Assembly: GCA_019686135.1 (NCBI GenBank)
Contig: JADGHL010000003.1
Span: 1 to 64,000, forward strand
Reading direction: 5' to 3'
Source of the DNA: Myxococcaceae bacterium
Lineage (GTDB): Bacteria; Myxococcota; Myxococcia; Myxococcales; Myxococcaceae
Length of the DNA: 64,000 nucleotides
Of the stretch, positions 37,334 through 46,580 are shown piece after piece. The position numbers were made by a program, and so were the translations under genes. Position 1 is the stretch's first letter; every line of letters starts with the position of its first letter. A model generated the notes under the pieces. It was not told where the DNA came from and did no database searches. It saw nothing but the letters and a program-made list of their open reading frames with translations.

Positions 37334-37723
37334 GTGAGGACCGTCGCAGCAGGGGTGGTGCTGGCCGTGCTCTTTGTGGGGTGCGGCCCGGATCCGAAAG
37401 ACAGGGCGAAGCTCTCCGTTCTGCAGAAGGAGGTGTTCACGCCCTCCTGCGCTTCGAGCTCCTGTCACGGCGGGGCGAACCCGGTGGAAGGGCTCGATCT
37501 CCGGGAGGGCAAGACGCTCGCGTCCACCGTGAACGTCGACTCGCACCTGCAGACGGGGACGAAGCGGATCGTTCCGGGGGACGCCGAAAACAGTCTGCTC
37601 TTCCAGGTCGTGAGCGGCACCGCGACGGACGTGCAGCGGATGCCGGCGAACGCGCCGCCGCTGGATGACGCCGACATCGAGGCGATCCGGCTGTGGATCG
37701 AAGCGGGTGCTCGGGTGGACTGA
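37334..37723 (+). CDS. Lipoprotein with a CX4CH heme-like motif
   Basis: The 129-residue protein has a lipoprotein signal (AVLFVGC) and one cytochrome-like domain with CASSSCH, that is CX4CH instead of CxxCH, near residue 39. A PGDAENSLLF segment and an MPANAPPLDDADIEAIRLWIEAGA end follow, as in small 'planctomycete-type' c-like domains. The Met in QRMPANAP could be a distal ligand. Whether heme binds is not known from sequence. It is probably periplasmic or on the outer surface. Confidence 0.72.
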   Translation: MRTVAAGVVLAVLFVGCGPDPKDRAKLSVLQKEVFTPSCASSSCHGGANPVEGLDLREGKTLASTVNVDSHLQTGTKRIVPGDAENSLLFQVVSGTATDVQRMPANAPPLDDADIEAIRLWIEAGARVD

Positions 37724-37765
37724 CGCAGGCGTTCGGGTCGAGCCGCGCGCGTGCAGGCGCGGCCG

Positions 37766-37786
37766 ACCCCGGCACGGCGCCGGGGT
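37766..37786. terminator. Hairpin between convergent genes
   Basis: ACCCCGGC (37766-37773) pairs perfectly with GCCGGGGT (37779-37786) around a 5-base loop. It lies in the 84-bp gap between the stop of the CX4CH lipoprotein and the stop of the minus-strand membrane protein. A bidirectional terminator is plausible, though no T-run follows either way. This is the only convergent gap in the window with room for one. Confidence 0.45.
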
Positions 37787-37807
37787 GATGAAGGGCCGAT
37801 GAGCGCA

Positions 37808-38503
37808 TCAGAACGCGGCGGAGATCCCCGCGAGGGCGCCTCCGTGTCGACCGGGCGCGAGGAAGGGACTCCAGGCGGTGGCTCTGGGACGGTGCGTGTC
37901 CGAGCTGAGCTCGTAACCGAGCACCGCGCCCAGCACGGGAGCCGCGATGAGCACAATCACCGCGCCCGCGACGGCGATCGGGTTGTTTCCCGCGGAGGCG
38001 GCGATGACCATGAAGAGCCCGCCGGTCGTGCCGACGATGCTGCCGACGGCGAGGCCCGTGGCGGTGGACAGCAACGAACCGTTCCCGTCCAGCCCGTGAC
38101 CCGTGAACACCGTGCCGGCGAATGCGCCGCTGAGCTCGCCGAGAACGATCCCGACGATCGCCCCCGACGCGCAGGTGGGATCTCCCGCCGCTCGCGAAAG
38201 CCCGCAGCCCACCAGCCCGCCACCGACCGCGAGCATGCCCGCGCCCACCGTCGCCGCTGCCAGCTCGGCGCTCACGCGCAGAGTGCGGAACGACGCGTCG
38301 GGATCGTCCTCCTGCTTCGCCGCGCTCCAGGCTTGAGCGGACGGCGGCGACACCGTACGCGGCGCGACCGGAGCCCGCGTGGTCGACCCGTACTGGCGCT
38401 GTTCGATCACCGGAGGATCGCCCGGCGCTGCGACGGCGCGGGTGGACACGAGGGCGATGACGACGACGACCAGTGAGAGGATGCGGGGCGGCGCTACGAT
38501 CAT
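37808..38503 (-). CDS. Hypothetical exported multi-pass membrane protein
   Basis: The 231-residue protein has a signal peptide (ILSLVVVVIALVSTRAVA) and a polar spacer, and then four or so Gly/Ala-rich hydrophobic segments (GAGMLAVGGGLVGCG, GAIVGIVLGELSGAFAGTVF, GTTGGLFMVIAASA, VAGAVIVLIAAPVLGAVLGYEL). The segment order resembles the frameshifted exported membrane protein at 13437-14461 only in style. It is a predicted integral membrane protein without known family. Confidence 0.55.
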   Translation of the reverse strand: MIVAPPRILSLVVVVIALVSTRAVAAPGDPPVIEQRQYGSTTRAPVAPRTVSPPSAQAWSAAKQEDDPDASFRTLRVSAELAAATVGAGMLAVGGGLVGCGLSRAAGDPTCASGAIVGIVLGELSGAFAGTVFTGHGLDGNGSLLSTATGLAVGSIVGTTGGLFMVIAASAGNNPIAVAGAVIVLIAAPVLGAVLGYELSSDTHRPRATAWSPFLAPGRHGGALAGISAAF

Positions 38504-38784
38504 TCCGCGGACCGGCGTCGGAGCGTACCCGATGTCCTCTCGCGGTGCAGACCGCTGGCGTTCAACCCGAGCGCTGCGACGCGTAGCCTCCCAGGGTGTT
38601 CGCGACGGACCTGAGCTGAAATGTTCGCTAGGAAGTCTCGAGTAACGGACCTCAAGGTCCCGAAGGGACCACACTACGTCACCGACATCGATGTCCGGAA
38701 ACTTGAACGGACCCTGGAACCGGCTCGAGCTCATCTTCATCCACCCAGAGATGGGCGAACGCCGGCTTCCGCGCCGTCCTTCGT

Positions 38785-38976
38785 ATGGCTCTCGTGCTGG
38801 AGAGCGTCGATGGTGAGCGCCCGTCCGGCCCGGAATCCATCGAACCGCTGCCGGTCACGGGCTTCCGCTTCATCGATGCCGTCTACCACTTCGTGTACAC
38901 GCTCGACATGATCAATCCGGAAGCGGCGACGGTTCCCTGTCCGAGCTGCGCGGGCAGATTTCTCATCGTTCTGTGA
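38785..38976 (+). CDS. Doubtful small ORF with CPSC knuckle
   Basis: A 63-codon ORF ends 7 bp before the next lipoprotein gene. It contains TGFRFIDAVYHFVYTLDMINPE and a CPSCAGRF half-knuckle. The reading looks more protein-like than random sequence, but no upstream ribosome site or longer homologous N-terminus could be seen, and the frame is open a little upstream (RWANAGFRAVLR). It may be the tail of a decayed gene. The preceding 280 bp (38504-38784) shows nothing else convincing. Confidence 0.3.
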   Translation: MALVLESVDGERPSGPESIEPLPVTGFRFIDAVYHFVYTLDMINPEAATVPCPSCAGRFLIVL

Positions 38977-38983
38977 GGGACAC

Positions 38984-39931
38984 GTGACGATCAGTCGCCC
39001 ACCTGCCACCTGGGTCGTTGTCGTGCCGCTGCTGCTCGGGGCCGGGTGCGCGTCGGCGCCGGTCGTGTGCGATCTCGCTCACGCGCCGTGTACCTCCACA
39101 GAATCGCTCGAGAGTGGCGGCCACAAGCGGACCTTCCTCTTCCATCTCCCGGCAACGCACCCGGAGGGGCCGCTGCCGCTGGTCCTGTCCTTCCACGGGC
39201 GGTTGGGTCAGGGGTCGAGCCAGCAGGCGTTGACCGACTTCGACGCGATCGCGGACGAGAAAGGCTGGATCGTCGTCTACCCGGATGGCCTGAGCCGCGC
39301 GTGGAACGACGGGCGGGAGGGAAATCCGAACGAGGACGTGGACGACGTCGCCTTTGTCGACGCGCTCATCCACGAATTCGTCTCCTCGCGCGGCGCGGAT
39401 CCGAAGCGCGTGTTCGCGATGGGCTTCTCCAATGGCGGCTTCTTCAGCCAGCGGCTCGCGTGCGAACGGGCGGATCGGATCGTGGCGGTGGTGACCGGCG
39501 TCGCCACGCTGCCGGAGGCGGAGAAGGACTGCAAACCCGCGCGACCGATTCCGGTGATGTTGGTGCTCGGGAGCGCGGATCCTGTCGTCCCCTACGACGG
39601 CGGCGTGGTGGCAAGCGACGTGCCGGGGCGGATCCTCAGCGGTCCGGCGACGCGCGATGCGTGGATCGCCGCGAACGGATGTGACCCCGAGATCGTCGAG
39701 ACCGCCGAACCGGATACCGATCCCGAAGACGGAACGACGGTCACCCGCACCGAATCGAAGAACTGCCCCGCCTCGCGCCGGGTGGTCCTCTACACCGTCA
39801 ACGGCGGTGGGCACACCTGGCCCTCCGGTCCGCAGTACCTGGGCGAGCGCTGGATCGGAAAGACCAACCGCGACGTGAACGCCTCGAAGCTGAGCGCGGA
39901 GTTCTTCGAAGCGGCCGGTTCTCTTCCCTGA
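38984..39931 (+). CDS. PHB-depolymerase-like (LpqC family) esterase lipoprotein
   Basis: The GTG-started 315-residue protein has a lipobox (LLLGAGC). Esterase motifs are FHGRLGQG (oxyanion, near residue 71), MGFSNGGFFSQRLA (GxSxG nucleophile, near 148), GSADPVVPYDGG (Asp, near 198) and NGGGHTWP (His, near 270). This is the layout of LpqC and extracellular polyhydroxybutyrate-depolymerase/feruloyl-esterase-like enzymes. It acts outside the cytoplasm. Its stop is 11 bp from the convergent cox operon end. Confidence 0.85.
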   Translation: MTISRPPATWVVVVPLLLGAGCASAPVVCDLAHAPCTSTESLESGGHKRTFLFHLPATHPEGPLPLVLSFHGRLGQGSSQQALTDFDAIADEKGWIVVYPDGLSRAWNDGREGNPNEDVDDVAFVDALIHEFVSSRGADPKRVFAMGFSNGGFFSQRLACERADRIVAVVTGVATLPEAEKDCKPARPIPVMLVLGSADPVVPYDGGVVASDVPGRILSGPATRDAWIAANGCDPEIVETAEPDTDPEDGTTVTRTESKNCPASRRVVLYTVNGGGHTWPSGPQYLGERWIGKTNRDVNASKLSAEFFEAAGSLP

Positions 39932-39942
39932 GGACTTCGGGC

Positions 39943-40251
39943 CTATTGGCCCACCTTCAGCGTCTGCACCAGCGGCCCCGGCGGACGTGTCGGCTCGAAG
40001 CGGAGCCCCACGTCGAAGAGTGCCAGCGTCAGGACCACCGCGATGAAAACGAGCGAGGTGCCGAGAGCGAGCGCGCTCGCGCCCCGGTGCTTCGCCAGCT
40101 CCATGAAGAACAGGACGATCAGCGTCGCCTTGGCTGCGGCGATCGCCAGCGCGATGGCGATGGACCAGTCGCCGGTGGGCACGCGCGAGAGCAGGAACGT
40201 CGTCACGGTCAGGCCGATCAGCGCCACCCAGATGAGGACGTACTTGAGCAT
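39943..40251 (-). CDS. coxD: Cytochrome c oxidase subunit IV-type protein, module 1
   Basis: The 102-residue protein has three hydrophobic segments (LIWVALIGLTVTTFLLSR, IAIALAIAAAKATLIVLFFMEL, LGTSLVFIAVVLTLALFDVGL), with the family's KATLIVLFFMEL phrase. Subunit IV stabilises bacterial caa3/aa3 oxidases. It is the last gene of module 1, 8 bp after coxC. Confidence 0.88.
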   Translation of the reverse strand: MLKYVLIWVALIGLTVTTFLLSRVPTGDWSIAIALAIAAAKATLIVLFFMELAKHRGASALALGTSLVFIAVVLTLALFDVGLRFEPTRPPGPLVQTLKVGQ

Positions 40252-40259
40252 CGCGCGCC

Positions 40260-40886
40260 TCACACCAGGTACAGCAGCGGATACAGGAAGACCCAGATGA
40301 CGTCCACGAAGTGCCAGTACATCCCGCCGATCTCCAGGCCCGCCATCCGCCTGGGCGAGTAGAAGCCGCTCGCAGCCTGGAACGCGGTCCACGCGAGCAC
40401 GAATAGGCCGATCGTCACGTGCAGTGCGTGCAATCCGGTCATCAGCCAGTACAGGGTGACGAACTGGAGCGCGCCCACGCTGTGCAGCTTGTGCGAGGCG
40501 AAGTAGACGCCCGGAAGCAGGCCCTCGCGCGCGTGTTCGGCGTACTCCAGGCCCTTGAACACCATGAACACGACACCCAGCAGCAGCGCCAGCACCAGCG
40601 CCAGGGTCGCCCACATCGATCGCTCGTGGCGGACGAGATGCAGGGCGAGCGCCACGAAGAGGCTGCTGGTGAGGAGCACCAGCGTGTTCGCGGTCCCCAG
40701 CCACACGTTCATGTGCGAGGACGCGAGGTGGAAGTCCTGCGGGTACGCGAAGCGGTAGACGCCGTACGCGATGAACAGGCCGCCGAAGAACAGCACCTCG
40801 GTCGACAGGAACACCCACATCCCGAACTGCCAGGCGCGAGCCTCCTGCTCGACCGAGGCGAACTGGGGCGCCAGCTCACGCTCCAT
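40260..40886 (-). CDS. coxC: Cytochrome c oxidase subunit III, module 1
   Basis: The 208-residue protein has five predicted membrane segments and the usual subunit III phrases ([54 protein letters not shown]). It carries no redox center and supports the oxidase core. Its start overlaps coxA by 11 bp. Confidence 0.94.
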   Translation of the reverse strand: MERELAPQFASVEQEARAWQFGMWVFLSTEVLFFGGLFIAYGVYRFAYPQDFHLASSHMNVWLGTANTLVLLTSSLFVALALHLVRHERSMWATLALVLALLLGVVFMVFKGLEYAEHAREGLLPGVYFASHKLHSVGALQFVTLYWLMTGLHALHVTIGLFVLAWTAFQAASGFYSPRRMAGLEIGGMYWHFVDVIWVFLYPLLYLV

Positions 40887-42528
40887 GACCGGCCTCCGGG
40901 ACGGTGTAGTCGTGCACGTCGCGCTCGAAGGTCGGTACCTCGTGGAAGTTGTGAAGCGGCGGCGGTGAGGGCGTCAGCCACTCGTAGCCGCGCGACCCCC
41001 ACGGGTTGGCTCCCGAAACCTTTCCCCACCTGAGCGACCACGCCAGGTACAGCGCGATGATGAGGAAGCCGAACCCGAGCAGCGACGCGCCCGCCGTGGA
41101 GGTGACGTGCAGCGGCTGGTACTGCTCGGGATAGGTGAAGTACCGCCGCGGCATCCCGGCGTTCCCGAGCAGGAACTGGGGCAAGAACGTGGCGATGAAC
41201 CCGAAGACGATCAGCACCGCCGCGCCGATGCCGAGGCCCTCCGGGTAGCGGCGGCCGAACATCTTCGGGAACCAGTAGTGGAGCGCGCCGAAGAACGCCA
41301 TCAGCGACGCGCCCACCATGATGAAATGAAAGTGCGCGACCACGAAGTAAGTGTCGTGCCAGTGGATGTCGATCGACGTTGTGGCCAGCGCCACCCCGCT
41401 CATCCCGCCGAAGAACAGCAGGAAGATGAACCCGGCCACGTAGACGAACGGCGCGGTGATGGCGATCGACCCGCGGTAGAGCGTGGTCGTCCAGGTGAGG
41501 ATCTTCACCGCGGTGAAGATCGCCACCAGCATCGACAGCACGCCGAAGGCGCCCGCGTCGAACACCGACTGGCCGGCCACGAACATGTGATGGCCCCAGG
41601 TGAAGAAGCCGACGAAGGCGATGCCCAGGGTGGAGATGACGATCGCCGCGTAGCTGGAGATGTTCTTGCGCGCGAAGGCGCAGACCAGTTCGCTCACCAC
41701 GCCCATCCCCGGGAGGATCATGATGTAGACGGCGGGGTGCGAGTAGAACCAGAACAGGTGCTGGTACAGCACCGGGTCGCCGCCGCGCTGCGGATCGAAC
41801 AGGCCGATCCCGAAGCCCGCGTCCAGCCCCACCAGCGCGAGGGTGATCGCCAGCACCGGGGTGGCCAGCACCTGGATGATGCTCGTGCCGTAGATGGTCC
41901 ACACGAACAGGGGGATCCGCCGCCAGGTGAGCCCCTTCGCCCGCGTGAGGTGCGTGGAGACGATGAAGTTCACTCCGGTGAGGATGGTGCTGAAGCCGAG
42001 GATGAAGATCCCCACCAGCACCGGCAGCACCTCCACCGACGAGGTGGTGCTGTACGGCGTGTAGAAGGTCCACCCGGTGTCGGTGCCGCCCTGGAACATC
42101 CCGAAGAGCGTCACCAGCGCTCCGAACCAGTAGAGGTAGAGCGAGGCGAGGTTGAGCCTGGGGAAGGCGAGATCCTTCGCGCCCAGCATCAACGGCAGGC
42201 AGAAGTTCCCGAACGTGGTGGGGATGGAGGGGATCAGGAACAGCCAGACCATCGTCACCCCGTGCAGGGTGAAAAGGCGGTTGTAGGTGAGGCCGTCGAA
42301 GAAGCTCGGCTGCGGCTGTAGCAGCTCCAGGCGAAGGAGCAGCGCGAACACGCCGCCCATGAAGAACATCAGCAGCACCGAGCCCAGGAACATGACCCCG
42401 ATGCGTTTGTGATCCTTCGTGGTCAGCCAGCTCCACACCGTGGTGCCGTGGTCGAGGTACGAGTGCGCCGGGGCCACCCCGTCGCGCGGCGGCTGGTGCG
42501 ACGCCTCATCGGCCGGAAGCTGGCGCAT
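40876..42528 (-). CDS. coxA: Cytochrome c oxidase subunit I, module 1 (A2-type, YS motif)
   Basis: The 550-residue, 12-segment protein holds heme a, heme a3 and CuB. His ligands are seen in [22 protein letters not shown] (CuB His and the cross-linked Tyr), WGHHMFVAGQ (CuB His pair), and [11 protein letters not shown] (heme a3 and heme a). YSHPAVY in place of GHPEVY is the signature of A2-type oxidases, where Tyr-Ser replaces the D-channel Glu. It reduces O2 to water and pumps protons, taking electrons from CuA of subunit II. It sits between coxB and coxC, with overlapping ends. Confidence 0.96.
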   Translation of the reverse strand: MRQLPADEASHQPPRDGVAPAHSYLDHGTTVWSWLTTKDHKRIGVMFLGSVLLMFFMGGVFALLLRLELLQPQPSFFDGLTYNRLFTLHGVTMVWLFLIPSIPTTFGNFCLPLMLGAKDLAFPRLNLASLYLYWFGALVTLFGMFQGGTDTGWTFYTPYSTTSSVEVLPVLVGIFILGFSTILTGVNFIVSTHLTRAKGLTWRRIPLFVWTIYGTSIIQVLATPVLAITLALVGLDAGFGIGLFDPQRGGDPVLYQHLFWFYSHPAVYIMILPGMGVVSELVCAFARKNISSYAAIVISTLGIAFVGFFTWGHHMFVAGQSVFDAGAFGVLSMLVAIFTAVKILTWTTTLYRGSIAITAPFVYVAGFIFLLFFGGMSGVALATTSIDIHWHDTYFVVAHFHFIMVGASLMAFFGALHYWFPKMFGRRYPEGLGIGAAVLIVFGFIATFLPQFLLGNAGMPRRYFTYPEQYQPLHVTSTAGASLLGFGFLIIALYLAWSLRWGKVSGANPWGSRGYEWLTPSPPPLHNFHEVPTFERDVHDYTVPEAGHGA

Positions 42529-43588
42529 AGACCGGGCCCTCCGAGGGAGTGGGTGTCACGTCGCGGCTGCGCAGCGCGCGGATGTATTCGATCAACGCCG
42601 CCGTCTCTCCGGGCGTGAGCAGGCCGCGGTAGGACGGCATCACCGGCCGGAACCCCGCCACCACGCGTGCGGCGGGATCCATCATCGACTCGGTCAGGTA
42701 CGCCTCATCAGCGATCACCTCGCCCCCGCCCTCGAGCCGTTCGCGCCGGAGATAGAGATCGCGCCAGGTGGGGCCGATGTGCGCGGTGCCGTCCACCGAG
42801 TGGCACTTGAGGCACCCCTTGCGCGCTGCGACCGCTCCCCCCTGTTCGCGCAACGACGCCTGCTGTGCGGCGCCCGGCGGCGGCTGCGCGTCCCTGAGCC
42901 CGTTGTCCGCCACCAGCTTCGCCTTCTCCGCGGTGATCCAGTCCTGGAAGGCGTTCGCCTCCATCACGATCACCCGCGCCCGCATCTTCGAGTGCTCGAG
43001 GCCGCAGTACTCCGCGCAGAGCACCGGGTGTTCGCCGGGCCGCGGCGCCTCGAACCAGAGCTGCGTGTACCTTCCGGGCACCGCGTCGTGCTTGAGGCGG
43101 AACTCGGGGACGAAGAAGGAGTGGATGACGTCTCGCGAGGTGATGAGCAGCCGCACCGGCTTTCCGGCGGGCACCCGGAGTTCGTTGATCGACGCCGGGC
43201 CGTCCGGGTACGCGAACTTCCACATCCACTGCTTCGCGGTCACGTAGACGTCCAGCGCGTCGCGCGGCGGTTCGGCGAAGGCCACGTAGTCGCAAAAGCC
43301 GATCACGAACCACGCCAGAAAGAGCGTCACCGGCAGCCCGAAGTAGGTCGCCTCCAGCCACAGCGGAGTGGTGAACCGCGGCGTGGTGTCCGACTCCGAG
43401 CGCCGCCGGTACTTCACCACCATGAACAGGAAGGCCGCGGCGATGGTCAGCCCCACGCTCAACGTGGTGACGATGATCAGGTAGTGCAGAAAGTCGATCT
43501 GCGGCGCCAGCGTGCTGGCCTGCTCCGGAAGGAACAGCGCGCGCCGGAGGAGGTCGTTCCCCGCGGCTTCGGTCGCCAACGGGCTCAT
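42506..43588 (-). CDS. coxB: Cytochrome c oxidase subunit II with C-terminal cytochrome c, module 1
   Basis: From ATG 43588 (overlapping the upstream stop as ATGA) the protein has 360 residues. Two membrane segments lead to the CuA domain with RDVIHSFFVPEF (His) and CAEYCGLEHSKM (Cys, Cys, His, Met). The fused cytochrome c has CLKCH and a distal Met in VMPSY. The fused c domain defines the caa3 type, in which ACIII or a soluble cytochrome can feed it directly. The last 23 bases overlap coxA. Confidence 0.95.
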   Translation of the reverse strand: MSPLATEAAGNDLLRRALFLPEQASTLAPQIDFLHYLIIVTTLSVGLTIAAAFLFMVVKYRRRSESDTTPRFTTPLWLEATYFGLPVTLFLAWFVIGFCDYVAFAEPPRDALDVYVTAKQWMWKFAYPDGPASINELRVPAGKPVRLLITSRDVIHSFFVPEFRLKHDAVPGRYTQLWFEAPRPGEHPVLCAEYCGLEHSKMRARVIVMEANAFQDWITAEKAKLVADNGLRDAQPPPGAAQQASLREQGGAVAARKGCLKCHSVDGTAHIGPTWRDLYLRRERLEGGGEVIADEAYLTESMMDPAARVVAGFRPVMPSYRGLLTPGETAALIEYIRALRSRDVTPTPSEGPVYAPASGR

Positions 43589-43995
43589 CGGGTGCCTCCG
43601 TCTTCCGGCGCGGTGCCGCTTCCGGTGAGCACCAGCGTCATCGCCTCGTCGATGGGGATGTGCGCCACGCCGGCGTCGGCGTCGATCCACCCGTAGCTTC
43701 TGAGCCAGCGCTCGTCGTTTCGCCGCGCGCGGGCGGCGCGGTCCTCGACGTCGAACATCACCTGGTTCACGCCGTCGATCTCCGGCGTGCCGATGCGCCG
43801 GGGCACCTCCGCTCCCGGTGGGAGCACCGCGCGGGTGGCGCGCTCCAGCCGGGACATCAGGAACACCGCGAGCGCGAACACGGCCAGCACGGCGGCGCCC
43901 ACGAGCGCCAGCCTCGCGTACGGCGCGACGTCCTGTTCGGCGGCGTACCGCGGCGGCTCGGGGCCGAGGTTGTGCTCGGGGAAGTACTCGCTCAT
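43585..43995 (-). CDS. Conserved act/cox cluster small membrane protein, module 1
   Basis: The 136-residue protein has one membrane segment (about residues 27-48) and an extracytoplasmic part with WLRSYGWIDADAGVAHIPIDEAM. The module 2 homolog (58200-58799) shares LNSYGWVSRKDGLIQIPITEAM. The YGW...IPI.EAM phrase is often found in proteins next to ACIII and cox genes. It is probably an accessory subunit or assembly factor. It has ATGA overlaps on both sides. Confidence 0.75.
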   Translation of the reverse strand: MSEYFPEHNLGPEPPRYAAEQDVAPYARLALVGAAVLAVFALAVFLMSRLERATRAVLPPGAEVPRRIGTPEIDGVNQVMFDVEDRAARARRNDERWLRSYGWIDADAGVAHIPIDEAMTLVLTGSGTAPEDGGTR

Positions 43996-45197
43996 TTCGG
44001 CCGGTACTCCAGCGAGTCGAAGAGGAACGGGTCCTTCACCGGGATGGGGTAGCCGCCGCGCAGGGCGAAGAGCGTGAACCCCACGCACAGCCCGCCGATG
44101 CCGAGGAACGCCACGGGCTGCGTCCAATGAAACGCGGGCGAGCCGGGGTGCAGCGCGGGGAAGACGAGCCAGTACACGTCCACGACGTGCACGAGGAAGG
44201 TCCACGCAGAGAGCCCGAGCAACGGCTCGCGCCGCGCGTTCACCCTGCGCGAGAGCAGCAGGAAGAACGGCAGGAGAAACCGGCCGAGGATGAGGAACAC
44301 GAAGAACACCTGCCAGCCGCCGGTGGTGCGGGGCAGGTACCAGCGCACCTCCTCGGGCAGGTGCGCGATCCAGATCAGCATGTACTGCGAGTAGGCGATG
44401 TAGGCCCAGAAACAGGTGAACGCGAGGAGGAGCTTCCCGAGCGAGTGCAGGTGATGGGGGTTGAGGTGAATGCCGATCGCGTTCTGTGGGCCGCCCCACG
44501 CGGTGGCGAACGTCACCACGGCGATCACCGCCAGCACCGCGCCCGCGAAGAAGTAGACGCCGTAGATGGTCGAGGACCAGTACGGCTCGAGCGCCATCAT
44601 CCAGTCCAGCGACGCGAAGCTGAACGCGAGTCCCACCGGGGGCAGCGAGAGCGCGCCCACCCGCCACAGGCGCACCGTGGCCTCCGGCGCGCCGCTTTCG
44701 TCCTGACGCCGCGACCAGAGCCACAGCGCGATCGCGAACCCGCACCAGATGACGAAGTAGGCGGCGGCGCGGCCGGTGAAGAACGGCACATTCAGGTACG
44801 CGCTCTTATGGTGGAGCAGCGTCAGCTCTTTCGTTGTCAGCGTGGCCGGGGGAGTCACCCAGACGAAGAGCTGCGCGCGCGCCAAAAGGATCGGCACGAA
44901 CAGCACGGGGAACACGATGACAGTGAGCGCCATTGCCTCCAGGAGCCGGCGCACCACCACCGACCAGCGCGCTCGCGACGCGTGCAGGATGCCGAGCAGC
45001 AACAGCGCGGCCACCGCCAACCCGAGCCAGAGGTCGAACGCGAACAGCCAGGAGAGCGCCGCTTCGCGCGGGTCGGCGAAGAAGCCGAGCAGCGCGAGCA
45101 CACACAGCACTCCGCCGCCCGCGAGCGACGCCCGCATCGCGCGGCGCCCGCCGGTCCACTTCCCGGCGACGGGCTGAGGCGGCACACGCGCGCTCAT
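43992..45197 (-). CDS. actF: ACIII subunit ActF (quinol-associated membrane subunit), module 1
   Basis: The 401-residue protein has about ten hydrophobic segments (VLCVLALLGFFADP, LWLGLAVAALLLLGIL, VFPVLFVPILLARAQLFVW, LLIWIAHLPEEV..., VFFVFLILGRFLLPFFLLLSRR). This is the ActF/HsnF-type partner of ActC in alternative complex III. It is probably one of the two large membrane subunits around the quinol site. It holds no heme or metal motif. Starts and stops overlap its neighbours by 4 bp. Confidence 0.88.
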   Translation of the reverse strand: MSARVPPQPVAGKWTGGRRAMRASLAGGGVLCVLALLGFFADPREAALSWLFAFDLWLGLAVAALLLLGILHASRARWSVVVRRLLEAMALTVIVFPVLFVPILLARAQLFVWVTPPATLTTKELTLLHHKSAYLNVPFFTGRAAAYFVIWCGFAIALWLWSRRQDESGAPEATVRLWRVGALSLPPVGLAFSFASLDWMMALEPYWSSTIYGVYFFAGAVLAVIAVVTFATAWGGPQNAIGIHLNPHHLHSLGKLLLAFTCFWAYIAYSQYMLIWIAHLPEEVRWYLPRTTGGWQVFFVFLILGRFLLPFFLLLSRRVNARREPLLGLSAWTFLVHVVDVYWLVFPALHPGSPAFHWTQPVAFLGIGGLCVGFTLFALRGGYPIPVKDPFLFDSLEYRPK

Positions 45198-46039
45198 CGT
45201 GAGGCCTCCGCGCGCACCCGCTCCGCGAGCTCCGGCGGGAGCGCCGACACCCGGGCGCGCTGGCTCAACCGCAGCGCCTCCAGATAGGCGACCACCGCCC
45301 AGCGATCCGTCACGCTCAGCTCGGGCGCGTAGGACGGCATCAGCCCGTAGCCCTCGCTGATGACCGAGAACACGAAGCCCGGGCGGAAGTGCGGGTGGCG
45401 GTCGCCGACCGTCGTGCCCGGAGGTGACGCCTGTGCACCGGGCACGCCACCCGCCGCTTCGGCCGCCGCGCGGGCGATCGCTTCGCGTCCGGGGCGATCC
45501 GGCACTACCGTCGGCGCAAGGAGCCCGGCCTGCCCGGTGGGCAGCTGCGGCGAAGGCGGTGCGGACTGCAGGCCTTCGATGCGCTCCTTTGTCATCGGCA
45601 GCGGCTCGTCGGCGCGGCGCGCGCGCGCCCAGGGGCCTTCGTGCTCGCGGTGCTCGAGGAGCGACGGCGGCGGGCGCAGCTTCATCTTCCGCGCGACGAA
45701 GCTGTTCCCATCTCCGCGCAGCCCGTGGCAGGTGGCGCAGTAGATGTCGAACTGGTGGCGTCCCCGCTCGAGCAGCTCGCGCGACAGAGGCACAGGAATG
45801 GTGTCGACGTAGTCGCCAGCGGCGATCCCGGTGTGGATCGCGTCGCGGACACGCGGATGTTCGCGGGGCACGACGTGCTCGGGGAGCGGCCGCATTGCCC
45901 GGCCATCCGCGAAGAACGGATCGGCTCCGAAGGGATCGTCCCGATACTGGTCCTTGAGCGGATCCGGATCCTCGCAGGCGCAGCCGTGGACCGCAGCGCC
46001 GAGGAGAAGCGCGGCCAGCGCATATGCCCGGCGGCTCAT
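45194..46039 (-). CDS. actE: ACIII monoheme cytochrome c subunit ActE, module 1
   Basis: The 281-residue protein begins with a lipoprotein-like signal (LLLGAAVHGC). Conserved pieces are DDPFGADPFFADGRAMRPLPEHVVPRE and the single heme motif CATCHGLRGDG near residue 101, with a candidate axial Met in SEGYGLMPSYAPEL. Compared with the module 2 copy (207 residues) it carries about 70 extra Pro/Ala-rich residues (about 135-205) between the heme motif and the distal Met. It passes electrons out of ACIII. Confidence 0.9.
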   Translation of the reverse strand: MSRRAYALAALLLGAAVHGCACEDPDPLKDQYRDDPFGADPFFADGRAMRPLPEHVVPREHPRVRDAIHTGIAAGDYVDTIPVPLSRELLERGRHQFDIYCATCHGLRGDGNSFVARKMKLRPPPSLLEHREHEGPWARARRADEPLPMTKERIEGLQSAPPSPQLPTGQAGLLAPTVVPDRPGREAIARAAAEAAGGVPGAQASPPGTTVGDRHPHFRPGFVFSVISEGYGLMPSYAPELSVTDRWAVVAYLEALRLSQRARVSALPPELAERVRAEASR

Positions 46040-46580
46040 CGCATCGCCTCCAGGCGCGGGTCCTTCACCACCGAGACCCGGGTCGCGCCCATCGCCTTCA
46101 CGCGTTCGGCGACTTCGTTCGCCCGGTCCTCGGCGGATCGGATCGAGAAGCTCAGCCAGTACGCGTCGACCGACACGCGTTCGAAGCCCGGGGCCTCGAA
46201 CACCGGGTGGTACAGGGCCGGGAGCCCGGTGATCGCCAGCATCGAGAACAGGAGGGCGAACGCGCCGAAGAGCACGCCCGCCTCGAAGGTGACGGGGATG
46301 AACGCCGGAGCGGAGTTGAGCGGCCGCCCGCCGACGTCGATGGGGAAGTTGATCGCGTTCGTGTACCAGCAGGTGACGTAGCCGGTGACCGCGCCCACGA
46401 GTCCACCCACAAGACCCACCCAGCGCACCCGCGAGGCCCCGAGCCCGAGCACCTCGTCGGCGCCGTCGATCGGATGGGGTGAATGGAGGTCGACGTTGGC
46501 CAGTCCCTCGTCGCGCAGGATACGCGCCGCCGTAAGGAGCGCCTTTGGCCCGGCGAACTCCGCCAGCACCCAGTAGCGGC

